Assembly (NCBI RefSeq): GCF_902364025.1
Contig: NZ_CABJCG010000003.1
Coordinates: 186,001-250,000, forward strand
Direction: 5' to 3'
Source: Enterocloster lavalensis
GTDB taxonomy: Bacteria; Bacillota; Clostridia; Lachnospirales; Lachnospiraceae
DNA length: 64,000 bases
The position numbers and the translations under genes were made by a program. Under the pieces are notes generated by a model that was given only the letters and a program-made list of their open reading frames with translations, had not been told where the DNA came from and ran no database searches. Position 1 is the stretch's first letter. Each line of letters begins with the position of its first letter. Shown piece by piece: positions 32,492 to 40,833 of the stretch.

Positions 32492-34339
32492 TCACAGGTG
32501 AAATCTCCTGATCAGCTCATTTTTCACACGCCGGTCCCCCAAAAGCACCGTCATGGTCAGAATCAGCACGGACAGAATGACCGTGATAATCGCCATCACC
32601 GGCTGGGTGATAAATCCCGCTGCCCACAGGGCGATGGGAATAAATGAAAACAGCGTGATCGCTATCTGATACATAAAATAACTCTGCCAGTTCATCCGGT
32701 TCACCAGGATCAAAAACACGATGGCGATATCCGCGAACAGGATAATGCTTGGAATCCCATAATTCACCGACCACCCCTGATACCCCAGCACGTGGTCCGT
32801 CACCAGCAGCAGTACCGCCATGCCCAACGTCTCGATCACCAGGGATTTCCCCAGATTGGCGTGGCGCAGAATGGAATAGCGCATGGTCAGACCCGCGTAG
32901 GCCATGCCGAAAATGGCGATCACCGACCACCAGAGCCCGGAGTAGGTGGCCAGGTTGACCACCCCCACAATCACAGCCGCCGCGGCCAGCACCGCGTAAA
33001 ATATCCAAACCAGTTTTTTCCATTTGCTGATATCATATCCGATTTCGGGGTAGTTCTTCTGATCCACCTCCGGCATGGCGATCCCGTTGCTCTCGAACTG
33101 CGCCTTCACGCCGTCCGCCTCCAGCTTTCCGAAAAACCGTTTCTGAAGCCGGGCGTCCGCGAACACGGTGGTGAAGGAGATCACCATGTCCTCGCCGTAG
33201 GAACAGATCCCGCACTTCACCGGTTGCTGCTTGGACACGCCGATGATCAGGTGGAATCCCTCCACCTCGTCCCGATATTCCTCGTCCACGGATATGGGAC
33301 CGATATTGGATAAGGTAATGGTATGCGCCCGGTCGTTCCTCCGGAAAATGAACCCCAGCGCCGCCCATTTCACACACAGCGGGATAATCCGCACATACCA
33401 CTTTTTCTCATTGGAAACGTTGTAGGAGATGGTCTCCTCCAGCTTCTCCTTCACGATCTTCTCGTCCATCTGCCTGCTCACCAGCTCTAAAATCCGCTCA
33501 AAGGGCATATGGGCCTCGTCGGGCTTAAAATCGATGGCCGTCACCGCGAAGAAATTGGACATGGTCCGGGAGCCGAAAAAGGCACGCAGATTGATGGGCA
33601 GGTTCACCCCGATGTGCCGGCCGCAGGGCTGGCCGTCCAGATATTCCTCATAAATGGACCAGATCAGGCAGGCGGCCAGGTATTTGGTAATGCTGACGCC
33701 GTACCGTTTGCAGACCGCTTTCAGCTCCGGCACCTTCACCTTACCGTGAATCACATTTTCCGCGCCCAGCTCCAGCTCCTCCCCACTGAGCTGTACCGCC
33801 CGCGCAGAACTGTAGCGCTTCTTGGGAAGCTTGCGGTAATTCTTCAGATAGCTGTCCTCCGGCTCGACGGCCTTTTCCTCCGGCGTCGGCTCCATCTCCC
33901 GCTCGTCTCCCCGTTTTAATTGCAGATACCGGGTGACCAGCGCCCGGATGAAGAGCACCGCCCCCATGCCGTCGGTGACCGCGTGGAACACCTCAAAATG
34001 AATCCGGCGCTTGTAGTAGGACACCCGGAACAGAAACAGCTGGTTGCTCTTGGGGTCGATATAGCGGCAGGGATAACCGCTCTCCCGCTCGATGAGCGGC
34101 GTGCGCTTATTTGACTCGAAATAATACCAGAAAAAGCCCCGCTTGAGCTTGACCTGAAAGCCCTCAAAATGAGGCAGCACGTCCTCTAAGGCCCGCTGCA
34201 GCAGCTCCGGCCGCACCTCCTCCTTAAGGGTCGCGGTGATGCGGAACACATTGCTCAGGTTTTCATTTGCAATCAACGGGAAGATTTTTCCGGTGTTATC
34301 CAGTCTACGCCACCACTTCCCCTGTGGATTTTTCTTCAT
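32492..34339 (-). CDS. Condensation-fold acyltransferase fused to a membrane domain (AATase/DUF6320-like)
   Basis: A 615-residue fusion. Residues 1 to about 440 resemble the alcohol acetyltransferase/condensation fold, with the HxxxDG catalytic motif HAVTDG (His119, Asp123, Gly124) and a second subdomain with DFxPxE-like LPINLRAFFGSRTMSN near 285. About 455-615 holds six hydrophobic segments. The enzyme probably transfers an acyl group to an alcohol or amine on a membrane-associated acceptor. GGGAGAAG stands before the ATG at 34339; earlier in-frame ATGs lack a ribosome site. Neighbouring hydrolase suggests a two-gene system; function is unknown. Confidence 0.75.
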   Translation of the reverse strand: MKKNPQGKWWRRLDNTGKIFPLIANENLSNVFRITATLKEEVRPELLQRALEDVLPHFEGFQVKLKRGFFWYYFESNKRTPLIERESGYPCRYIDPKSNQLFLFRVSYYKRRIHFEVFHAVTDGMGAVLFIRALVTRYLQLKRGDEREMEPTPEEKAVEPEDSYLKNYRKLPKKRYSSARAVQLSGEELELGAENVIHGKVKVPELKAVCKRYGVSITKYLAACLIWSIYEEYLDGQPCGRHIGVNLPINLRAFFGSRTMSNFFAVTAIDFKPDEAHMPFERILELVSRQMDEKIVKEKLEETISYNVSNEKKWYVRIIPLCVKWAALGFIFRRNDRAHTITLSNIGPISVDEEYRDEVEGFHLIIGVSKQQPVKCGICSYGEDMVISFTTVFADARLQKRFFGKLEADGVKAQFESNGIAMPEVDQKNYPEIGYDISKWKKLVWIFYAVLAAAAVIVGVVNLATYSGLWWSVIAIFGMAYAGLTMRYSILRHANLGKSLVIETLGMAVLLLVTDHVLGYQGWSVNYGIPSIILFADIAIVFLILVNRMNWQSYFMYQIAITLFSFIPIALWAAGFITQPVMAIITVILSVLILTMTVLLGDRRVKNELIRRFHL

Positions 34340-34491
34340 GCTTTTACTTCTCCCAGCTTCTTCTATGTTATAGCATCCTGCGATGTGGCTTTGGGTATGC
34401 GTTGTGAGTGGTTGGTATATTTTCCTTTTGGGATGGATTGAGATAAAGCTTAACATGTCCCTATTATAAACACATATTTTATCTTTCGCCT

Positions 34492-35520
34492 TTACCCTTG
34501 CTCTAATAATCTTTGTAAGTCCGTTTTGCTCGGCAATATTGTTTCATACTTGCTTGCAAAAATCTGATTATTGTTCATAGGAAGCGTCATTTCAACAATA
34601 GACTGCTTTTTATCCTTACATAAAATAATACTAATTGTCGGATTTTCTTCCGGCATCTTAACCTTCCGGTCATAATAATTAACATACATCTGCATCTGGC
34701 CGATATCCTGGTGCTTCAATTCACCAATTTTCAAATCAAATAAAACATCGAAGTAGTCGATTGAAAAAGACTAAATCAACTCTAAAGTGCTCCTCTTCAA
34801 ATGTAAATCGTACCTGCCTTCCAACAAATGTAAATCCTGTCCCCAATTCCAGCAAAAACTTTTGCAAGTTACTTATAATTCTACTTTCCAGTTCGGTTTC
34901 CGAATAAGCCGGCATCTCTGGTAAACCCAAAAACTCCAATACATATGGATCTTTTATTAAATCCTGGGGTGACTCAACCACCTGCCCTTCAGAGGCCAAC
35001 CGTGCAACTGCCCTTTTATCTTTGCTCAACACTAATCGTTCATATAAAGAGCTGTTGAACTGTCTTTTCAACTCTGATAAACTCCAATCATTTTTTACCG
35101 CTTCGATCTCATAGAAGTGGCGCTCGTCAATATTGGTAATTCACATCAGCTGAAGATAATGCGACCAACTTAGGAAAAACTTACGGCCTGTATCAACGGT
35201 TGGAATATTTTCAAATTGGTCAGACAGCGTCTGACCAATTTGATCCTTTGAATAAATCATATAAAATTGACGCATTTGCTTTAAATTGGTAACTGAAAAT
35301 CCCTTGCCAAATCTTTCAACCAGATGCAGTGATAGTTCTTTCAATACATATTTCCATAGTCTGCACGATCATTGCCTTTTTGTTCTTCTTCCGTAATCAT
35401 ACGCCCAATATTATAATAGGTATAAACCATAGACAAATTAACCGCTATTTTAACATTTTTTCGTGCGTCATCAAGAAGATTACATACCTGCTGCAAGAAA
35501 TTAGTGCTCAAATTTTCCAT
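34492..35520 (-). pseudogene. Broken DUF1016/YhcG-type PD-(D/E)XK nuclease gene
   Basis: Three consecutive open pieces together spell one DUF1016 (YhcG) protein. The N-terminal helical part begins at the ATG at 35520 with GGAGG upstream. A frameshift near 35343 loses one A in an A-run. An in-frame TGA stop lies near 35140, where CGA is expected (SWSHYLQLM-stop). A second frameshift near 34737 splits the nuclease motif region (FRVDLVFFNRLLRCF then FDLKIGELKHQD). The sequence is markedly AT-rich compared with neighbours, suggesting horizontal gain and decay. It is non-functional as one protein. Confidence 0.88.
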
Positions 35521-35600
35521 GCGCGGCCTCCTGCCTAATAAATTTATATTTAATAGTATATCATACCGACGCTAAAAATAAAATTAATTCATCCACTTTC

Positions 35601-35735
35601 TTGACATGCATAATCGACATCGATGACGTTACAACCAAAATTGCCTCCGGCGAGCAGCCCGTTTTCGATAGCGTGGAAGCTCTGTTCGAAAAATTGGAGG
35701 CGGATTGATGGCTTATGAATTTACATTTACCATTT
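35601..35735 (+). pseudogene. Remnant of a RelBE-type toxin-antitoxin pair
   Basis: An open frame ending at a TGA at 35706-35708 reads ...GEQPVFDSVEALFEKLEAD, resembling the C-terminus of RelB/DinJ antitoxins. The stop overlaps an ATG (TGATG) that begins MAYEFTFT, a RelE-like start, after which similarity stops at about 35732. Upstream antitoxin sequence is missing. The overlap arrangement is typical of such pairs. Identification rests on short matches. Confidence 0.45.
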
Positions 35736-35740
35736 CCTCT

Positions 35741-36097
35741 TTACCCCCTCCTCACCAACACCCCCTTCATAAACTCTGTCCCATTATGCGTCTCAAAGAC
35801 AATCTCCTCTTCCTCTTTCGTACATCCAATCAAAATCTTGATCTCCGAATCCCGTTTCAGCAAATCCACAATACACATCACCCCGCCGACCCGTTTCCCC
35901 TCATCCGTCCCCACCCAGACGTCGATTCCGCCTCCGTCCATGGACGAAGTGTTTTTCAGGTAACCATAATCCACCTTATAAATAAAATCCGGGAACTTTG
36001 GATGGGCCGTTCCCTTCGGCCGGTCAATCACAATCTCCGATTCCTCCACAAGCCGGTCAAGCGCCGCCCAGAATCCTTCATTTCTATCCATATCCAT
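35741..36097 (-). CDS. Short inorganic pyrophosphatase-like protein
   Basis: A 118-residue protein with IVIDRPKGTAHPKFP, VDYGYLKNTSSMDGGGIDVWVGT and GVMCIVDL. These motifs resemble the core of soluble family I pyrophosphatases (Tyr-Gly-Tyr and Asp-rich metal site) but in a much shorter chain than the usual 170-plus residues. Clostridial genomes carry such short versions. Activity on pyrophosphate is inferred from similarity only. AAGGAGG precedes the ATG at 36097. Confidence 0.75.
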   Translation of the reverse strand: MDMDRNEGFWAALDRLVEESEIVIDRPKGTAHPKFPDFIYKVDYGYLKNTSSMDGGGIDVWVGTDEGKRVGGVMCIVDLLKRDSEIKILIGCTKEEEEIVFETHNGTEFMKGVLVRRG

Positions 36098-36172
36098 TTC
36101 CTGCCTCCTTCGCATTTTTATCCAAAAACAGCGGCGCTCCAGGCGCCGCCGCAAAATCCCTTAATGTCTCAT

Positions 36173-36811
36173 CTAAAGTTTCGAATACCCATAACTGTTC
36201 ACCAACGCATCCAGCTTAATCCCCTTCTGACAGAACGGGCAGTCGCGGTAGTCGTGGGCCTGGTAATCCGGCAGGTCCCGCATGCCAAAAATGCTGTTGA
36301 TGTGAATACCGTCCGTCTCCTCAATGGCAGAGAAAATGGTGGAGATACCGGCCAGAATCCCGCCATAATAGCGGATGCACTCGATGCCCTTGGCAATGGT
36401 CTTGCCCGTGGTGATGGAAGCCATCAAAAGGATCACATTCTTGCCCGTGACCATGGGCTGGGTGTTCTCGCGGAACACCATCTGGCTGTTGCTGTTGTAC
36501 TCAGGCGCGATCACATAAATGGTCTGGTGAGCGTTCTTTGACATCACGCCCGCATTGGTCAACGCCTCGGCCAGATACGCGCCGATGATCTGAGTGCCGT
36601 CCAGGCAGACGATGGTGTCCACCACCGTGTCGTACATATACATGCCGGCCAGGGCCTCCGCCGCCTGGCGGGCCTCGCTCATCCTGGCCTTTAAGGTGGT
36701 CACGTCAAGATAGTAGTTGATGTGGGAGTGGTTGGTGGCAAAATGTCCCGGCGTAATCTTCAGTGGCACGTGGTTGTTCGTGGATGTGATCTTAAATGTC
36801 CGGCTATCCAT
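36173..36811 (-). CDS. Orotate phosphoribosyltransferase-like protein
   Basis: A 212-residue type I phosphoribosyltransferase with a PRPP-binding-type segment VILLMASITTGKTIAKGI near 132-149 and a hood-like start. A CxxC-type motif (DCPFCQKG) near the C-terminus may bind zinc. Such proteins transfer ribose 5-phosphate to a base, but classical PRPP residues (two acidic residues before the loop) are replaced here by Met-Ala-Ser, so activity may be altered or regulatory. GGGGG lies six bases before the ATG at 36811. Confidence 0.7.
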   Translation of the reverse strand: MDSRTFKITSTNNHVPLKITPGHFATNHSHINYYLDVTTLKARMSEARQAAEALAGMYMYDTVVDTIVCLDGTQIIGAYLAEALTNAGVMSKNAHQTIYVIAPEYNSNSQMVFRENTQPMVTGKNVILLMASITTGKTIAKGIECIRYYGGILAGISTIFSAIEETDGIHINSIFGMRDLPDYQAHDYRDCPFCQKGIKLDALVNSYGYSKL

Positions 36812-36973
36812 AAAATACCCCCTGTCCGCAGCCGTTTTCCCTCGAAAAACGCGCCGCTTTTCTTTTATTATACTACGGAACAGGGCCAACACACAAGAAA
36901 TTTCATTGCGGAGCAATCATTTTCATGCCACTTTTATACGGCGCACTGGACGGCTTGGAAAGGCGCCCGCTGC

Positions 36974-37110
36974 GCGCCGAAGCGTTTCACCCGGAAATAT
37001 GCCTGCAGCGCGCCGGAGCGTTTCACCCGGAAATACGCCTGCCGAACTTCGAAGCGTTCCACCCGGAAATACGCCCGCCGCACTCCGCAGCGCTCCACCC
37101 GAAAATTCCC
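36974..37110. repeat. Four 36-bp tandem repeats downstream of the TRIC gene
   Basis: Units start at 36974, 37010, 37046 and 37082 (last partial), each with the core CACCCGGAAATACGCC. On the minus strand they continue directly from the TRIC gene's stop as an open frame of 12-residue repeats (AYFRVERFEVRQ type) starting at a GTG that overlaps the stop. Translation of that frame is uncertain. Confidence 0.8.
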
Positions 37111-37112
37111 CC

Positions 37113-37775
37113 TCACACCACTTCTTTTTTCTTCTTCGTCGCCTTCGGCAGATTCCAGCAGTACCGCGTGGCCAGCAGCCGGATCACCACAACCAAGCAG
37201 GCGCTGACCACCACCGCGAAGTCGCCCCCGGCGAACTCCAGCAGGTAAGTGTACACAATAGCCCCGATAATCGAAGCGCAGGCATAAAAATGCTTCCGAA
37301 GAATATAAGGCGTCTGCCCCGCCATAATGTCCCGCAATACGCCCCCGCCCACGCCGGTGAGCACGCCCAGAAATACCGCCAGGAACCGGTAATCCCCGTA
37401 TCCCGCCATCACCGCCGTGTTGATCCCCGTCACTGTAAATGCGCCCAGGCCCACGGCATCGAAAATGTTCATGACCCGCTCATACATCTCGATGGACCGG
37501 CTCTCCAGGATCATCTGGTTCAGCCGCACCACAGTGAACAGGACGAGCACGGTCAGAAAGCCCGCGATCACATAGACCGGATTCATAAACAGCGCCGGGG
37601 GTACATTTCCCAGGATAATGTCCCGCAGCATACCGCCGCCCACCGCCGTGGTCACGCCCAGCACCACCACGCCCAGCAAATCCAGCTCCTTTTTAATCGC
37701 CACCATAGCCCCCGAGGAGGCAAATGCCACCGTCCCGATCATTTCTATGATAAAAAATATGGATATATTCTGCAT
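37113..37775 (-). CDS. TRIC-type cation channel family protein (YadS/UPF0126)
   Basis: A 220-residue membrane protein of two repeated three-helix halves. Each half has the family motif: ASSGAMVAIKKELDLLG with TAVGGGMLRDIILG, and GLGAFTVTGI with TGVGGGVLRDIMAG. Bacterial TRIC homologues form trimeric K+ or monovalent cation channels; some annotations suggest glycine transport. A C-terminal Lys-rich tail is present. The gene ends at the 36-bp repeat array. Confidence 0.92.
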   Translation of the reverse strand: MQNISIFFIIEMIGTVAFASSGAMVAIKKELDLLGVVVLGVTTAVGGGMLRDIILGNVPPALFMNPVYVIAGFLTVLVLFTVVRLNQMILESRSIEMYERVMNIFDAVGLGAFTVTGINTAVMAGYGDYRFLAVFLGVLTGVGGGVLRDIMAGQTPYILRKHFYACASIIGAIVYTYLLEFAGGDFAVVVSACLVVVIRLLATRYCWNLPKATKKKKEVV

Positions 37776-37826
37776 TCCGACTCATTTCCCCTTATTTCAT
37801 TTTTGACCCAAAGAGGATACTAGCCG

Positions 37827-37856
37827 AAAAACGGAGGCCTGTCAAGCCTCCGTTCT
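37827..37856 (-). terminator. Terminator downstream of the DUF692 gene
   Basis: Reading leftward, AACGGAGGC pairs with GCCTCCGTT and is followed by TTTCGG. It ends the restriction-modification/DUF692 transcript before the TRIC gene. Confidence 0.85.
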
Positions 37857-37861
37857 CAAAA

Positions 37862-37948
37862 ATATGCCGTTTTATGTCTGTTTTATGTCCATTTCGTGCC
37901 GCTGCGCACAGTTTCATGCTGTTTTATGCCATTTCATGCATTTTCATA
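37862..37948. repeat. Degenerate GTTTTATG/ATTTCATG repeats
   Basis: About eight copies of a roughly 10-base motif (TTTTATGTC, TTTCATGC and variants) follow one another, overlapping the last codons of the DUF692 gene. Confidence 0.6.
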
Positions 37949-38800
37949 CCGCCCAATCAACTTCCGCAGCCGCCCCACCTGCTCCTCAATCTCCTCCATC
38001 GCCCGCTCATTGCACACCCCGGGCTTCATCAGCGGAATCCCCGCCCCCAGCCGGTCGTCCCCCCGGCCGTACTCCAGCGTCACGATGCGCGGCTTCGTCC
38101 TGGACAGCACCTCCTCCAGCAGCTCGTACCCTTCCTCGTGAATCTTTGTGTGGGCCATCATCCCCCGCTCCGTATGCATCCAGCCGTTGATATGAATCTC
38201 ATACAGCCGGTCTAACGGCAGGCGGCCGATATATTCCCGCACGTCCATCCCCCTGGCCAATGCCGCCCCGTAAGCGTGGCTGATATCCAGCAAATACTCC
38301 GTATCCGCCTCCTCCACCACCTCCCGTATAAAATCCGGGTCCACGCAGCAATCGCTGTACGTCATATCCGAATACGGATTACCATCCACATTTTCCAATG
38401 ACAAAAACTCCAGCTCCCCCAAAGCTTCCCGCAGATACCGGATATGATCCACTATAATGCGTTTCCGCTCCCCAACCGGCAGCGCCGTATCCCCGCCGCA
38501 CAGGTGCAGGGACACCCCGCGGATGCCAGACAGCTCCAGAATCCGCCCGGTAAACGCTGGGTCAAACCGCTCCTTAAAATCCGCCCGGCCGATGTCGTTG
38601 TCCCGCTGTCCCAGCCCGTGGAGCAGCAAAGGCCCCAGCTCCCGCACCCGCGCTGCCATTTCGCCGTATTCCACAAGCGCAGGATCGTCAAACGCCTTCA
38701 TCTGAAAGCCCAGAGACGGGTATTTGAAACAGTCCACCGCGATCCTGCCCTCTCTGGCCAGCCGCTCCGTCTCCTCATAATAATTGCACGCCAACAGCAT
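37934..38800 (-). CDS. DUF692 (MNIO-like) family enzyme encoded in the restriction-modification operon
   Basis: A 288-residue TIM-barrel protein. LSLENVDGNP (about 143-152), LLDISHAYGAALARGMD (about 190), EIHINGW followed by a His-rich stretch, and a final VTLEYG match the metal-site pattern of DUF692 proteins (MbnB, TglH, ChrH), which use two or three irons to modify Cys residues in peptides. Alternatively it is a xylose-isomerase/endonuclease IV-like barrel. GGAGG stands before its ATG, which directly abuts the stop of the restriction endonuclease gene (TAA-ATG), so they are co-translated. No precursor peptide gene is visible next to it. Confidence 0.65.
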   Translation of the reverse strand: MLLACNYYEETERLAREGRIAVDCFKYPSLGFQMKAFDDPALVEYGEMAARVRELGPLLLHGLGQRDNDIGRADFKERFDPAFTGRILELSGIRGVSLHLCGGDTALPVGERKRIIVDHIRYLREALGELEFLSLENVDGNPYSDMTYSDCCVDPDFIREVVEEADTEYLLDISHAYGAALARGMDVREYIGRLPLDRLYEIHINGWMHTERGMMAHTKIHEEGYELLEEVLSRTKPRIVTLEYGRGDDRLGAGIPLMKPGVCNERAMEEIEEQVGRLRKLIGRYENA

Positions 38801-40795
38801 TTATCTGCAACCTCCCGCACGCCTGCAGGCCCCGGCGATCCGCCGTTCAAACCACTCCCTGGGCTCTTCCTCTGCCCGGTGGGCCTGCTCCAGCAGCTGG
38901 TAGACCTGGTCATATTCCACCTCCGCCTCCAGCAGATCCGCGATCTGCTCCGTGTAGAGCGGAAGAATCTTCAGTCCCTTCACCTTATGATTCCCGTCCG
39001 GGCTGTAGTACACCATATCCCGCCGCAGCCGGAAATCGGAGATCACATTATAGTTCACATTGGTGGAGGTGAACACGCAGTAAGCCTCCTCATCCCCGTG
39101 GGCCAGCCGGTAATCCCCCAGATGGCGGGAAACGGGCTCCATCTCCATGCGCCGCTGTCCGCTGCCGTCGGACAACGTGGCCTCGATCAACAGAGTGTGG
39201 GCCGGATAATGATCCGTGGCCCCGTATTTCCACACGATATCCGCCTCGCCGCCCCCCGCGTGGGTCCTTGGCAGCAGGTCCGCCTCCAGGGACAGGTTCA
39301 TATACTCCAGCACGTCCCCCTTACAGCCGCTGATCCGGTACCAGGCGATGGCCGTGATATACTCGTAAATGGTGGGGATATCCGCGTTGTCCGTGACCAG
39401 CCGGTGAATCTCCCCGTCCTGGCGCAGCCGGAACATCTCGAACAGCCGGGAAAGCACCTCTTTTGTGAACCGTGCCTCCACCATGCGGTCGAACCGGGCG
39501 TAGCGCCTGGCCTTTAACACCTGCTTGGCCGCGGCGCTGTCCGTCACCGCCACGCCCACCTCCCGGCTCAGGCGGGCGTAAAGGCGGGCAGGCTCCACCG
39601 CCAGGCAGGGCGCGATGGCCTCCAGGGGTACGTCCTCCTCCAGCTGCGCACACCGCTGGAAGGCCAGGTCCGTCAGCTCCTCCCCCGCCTCGGCGAAAAA
39701 GCATTTGGGCAGCACGTCCAGGCACACCTTTCCGTCCTCGAAGATCACCACGTCCGTGACCTTAAAATACCGCCGGTTCAGATCAAAATAGTCCGACAGC
39801 GTAGCCTTGGCCTTGATCAAGTGCATGGCTCGGAAAAATTCCCGCTTAAACGCTGCCTCGTCCGCCGCCCGCAGAAGGGGGATATCGTTCATCACGTCCA
39901 GCCGCCTGTTCTTCGCCGAAGCCTCGGTGCTGACCTTAAACAATAGCTTGCGCCATGCCCCTCCCACCTTGGAATTGGTCAATTTTGAGGTGGCGGCCAG
40001 AAGGCGCACAGGCGCGCTCCCGTCCCGGTCGAATACGATCCGCTCCAGCTCCCGGTAAATGGCGTAGTAGGGCTTGTCGTAGACCTTACTCTTGCGGTTG
40101 ATCCCCACCGTGCAGATCAGGTCCTCGGTCACCGGCTCCGCCAGCAGTAACTCCAGAGCCGCCCGGTAATTCTCCTTTTTCATCAGCACGGACAGAATAA
40201 TGTCGTCCACGCCCTGATTCCCCTCCCGGCAGCGCTGTATCTCCGCAGCCACCCGCTCCGTGGTCTCCCGGTCCACGCACAGGGGCAGCAGATAGGTGAA
40301 CTCCTCGTAAGTCAGGTAGGACAGGCGGGACGCCAGGGAGAGGAACACCACAAAGGGGCGGACGATGCTCCCGTCCACATCATTTGCGGTCTTTAACAGC
40401 TGCTTCAGGAAAATGTAGCTGTCCTTGGGAATCTCCAGCAGGTTGTCCGGCGTGAAATCCCCCTTTTTGGAAATGGCCAGCAGCGCCCTTCCGGCCGCCG
40501 TGACGTTGCGCTCCTCGTCCATCAGGCCGATGTCCTTGAGGCCGGAGGTCTTCTGCCTGGCGTCCTTGTCCGGCCTGGGCGCATCGCCCTTCACGAAGCC
40601 GTCGGCCTTCAGGTAATTGTAGTAGGCGGCCTGGAAATCGCTGTTGCTGGTCCAGGAAATCCCCCGGTTCTCCGGCAGTTCCCGAAACCGGCTCATCATC
40701 TCCAGCTGCCGCTCAATATTCAGGTTGAACTTGTCCGTCCGGTAGCTTGTGGTGCCAACGGCGAAGCAGTAGCCTTTAAAGGGTATTTTTGCCAT
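38801..40795 (-). CDS. AlwI-like type II restriction endonuclease
   Basis: A 664-residue protein beginning with the AlwI-family pattern FAVGTTSYRTDKFNLNIERQL and GISWTSNSD. A C-terminal region with TLLIEATLSDGSG could supply PD-(D/E)XK residues. AlwI recognises the asymmetric site GGATC and cuts outside it; target identity here is inferred. It follows a two-domain adenine methyltransferase by 38 bases, the standard partner for an asymmetric site, and precedes a DUF692 gene with no gap. Length is slightly larger than typical AlwI. Confidence 0.82.
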   Translation of the reverse strand: MAKIPFKGYCFAVGTTSYRTDKFNLNIERQLEMMSRFRELPENRGISWTSNSDFQAAYYNYLKADGFVKGDAPRPDKDARQKTSGLKDIGLMDEERNVTAAGRALLAISKKGDFTPDNLLEIPKDSYIFLKQLLKTANDVDGSIVRPFVVFLSLASRLSYLTYEEFTYLLPLCVDRETTERVAAEIQRCREGNQGVDDIILSVLMKKENYRAALELLLAEPVTEDLICTVGINRKSKVYDKPYYAIYRELERIVFDRDGSAPVRLLAATSKLTNSKVGGAWRKLLFKVSTEASAKNRRLDVMNDIPLLRAADEAAFKREFFRAMHLIKAKATLSDYFDLNRRYFKVTDVVIFEDGKVCLDVLPKCFFAEAGEELTDLAFQRCAQLEEDVPLEAIAPCLAVEPARLYARLSREVGVAVTDSAAAKQVLKARRYARFDRMVEARFTKEVLSRLFEMFRLRQDGEIHRLVTDNADIPTIYEYITAIAWYRISGCKGDVLEYMNLSLEADLLPRTHAGGGEADIVWKYGATDHYPAHTLLIEATLSDGSGQRRMEMEPVSRHLGDYRLAHGDEEAYCVFTSTNVNYNVISDFRLRRDMVYYSPDGNHKVKGLKILPLYTEQIADLLEAEVEYDQVYQLLEQAHRAEEEPREWFERRIAGACRRAGGCR

Positions 40796-40833
40796 ATCAG
40801 CCTCCGTAACCGGCTAAGGCCCGTTTGCGGCCA

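Noticed and set aside
36934..37116. Open frame of 12-residue repeats (GTG start overlapping the TRIC stop)
   Set aside because: It is made almost wholly of the 36-bp tandem repeat and has no ribosome site of its own. The array is reported as a repeat only.
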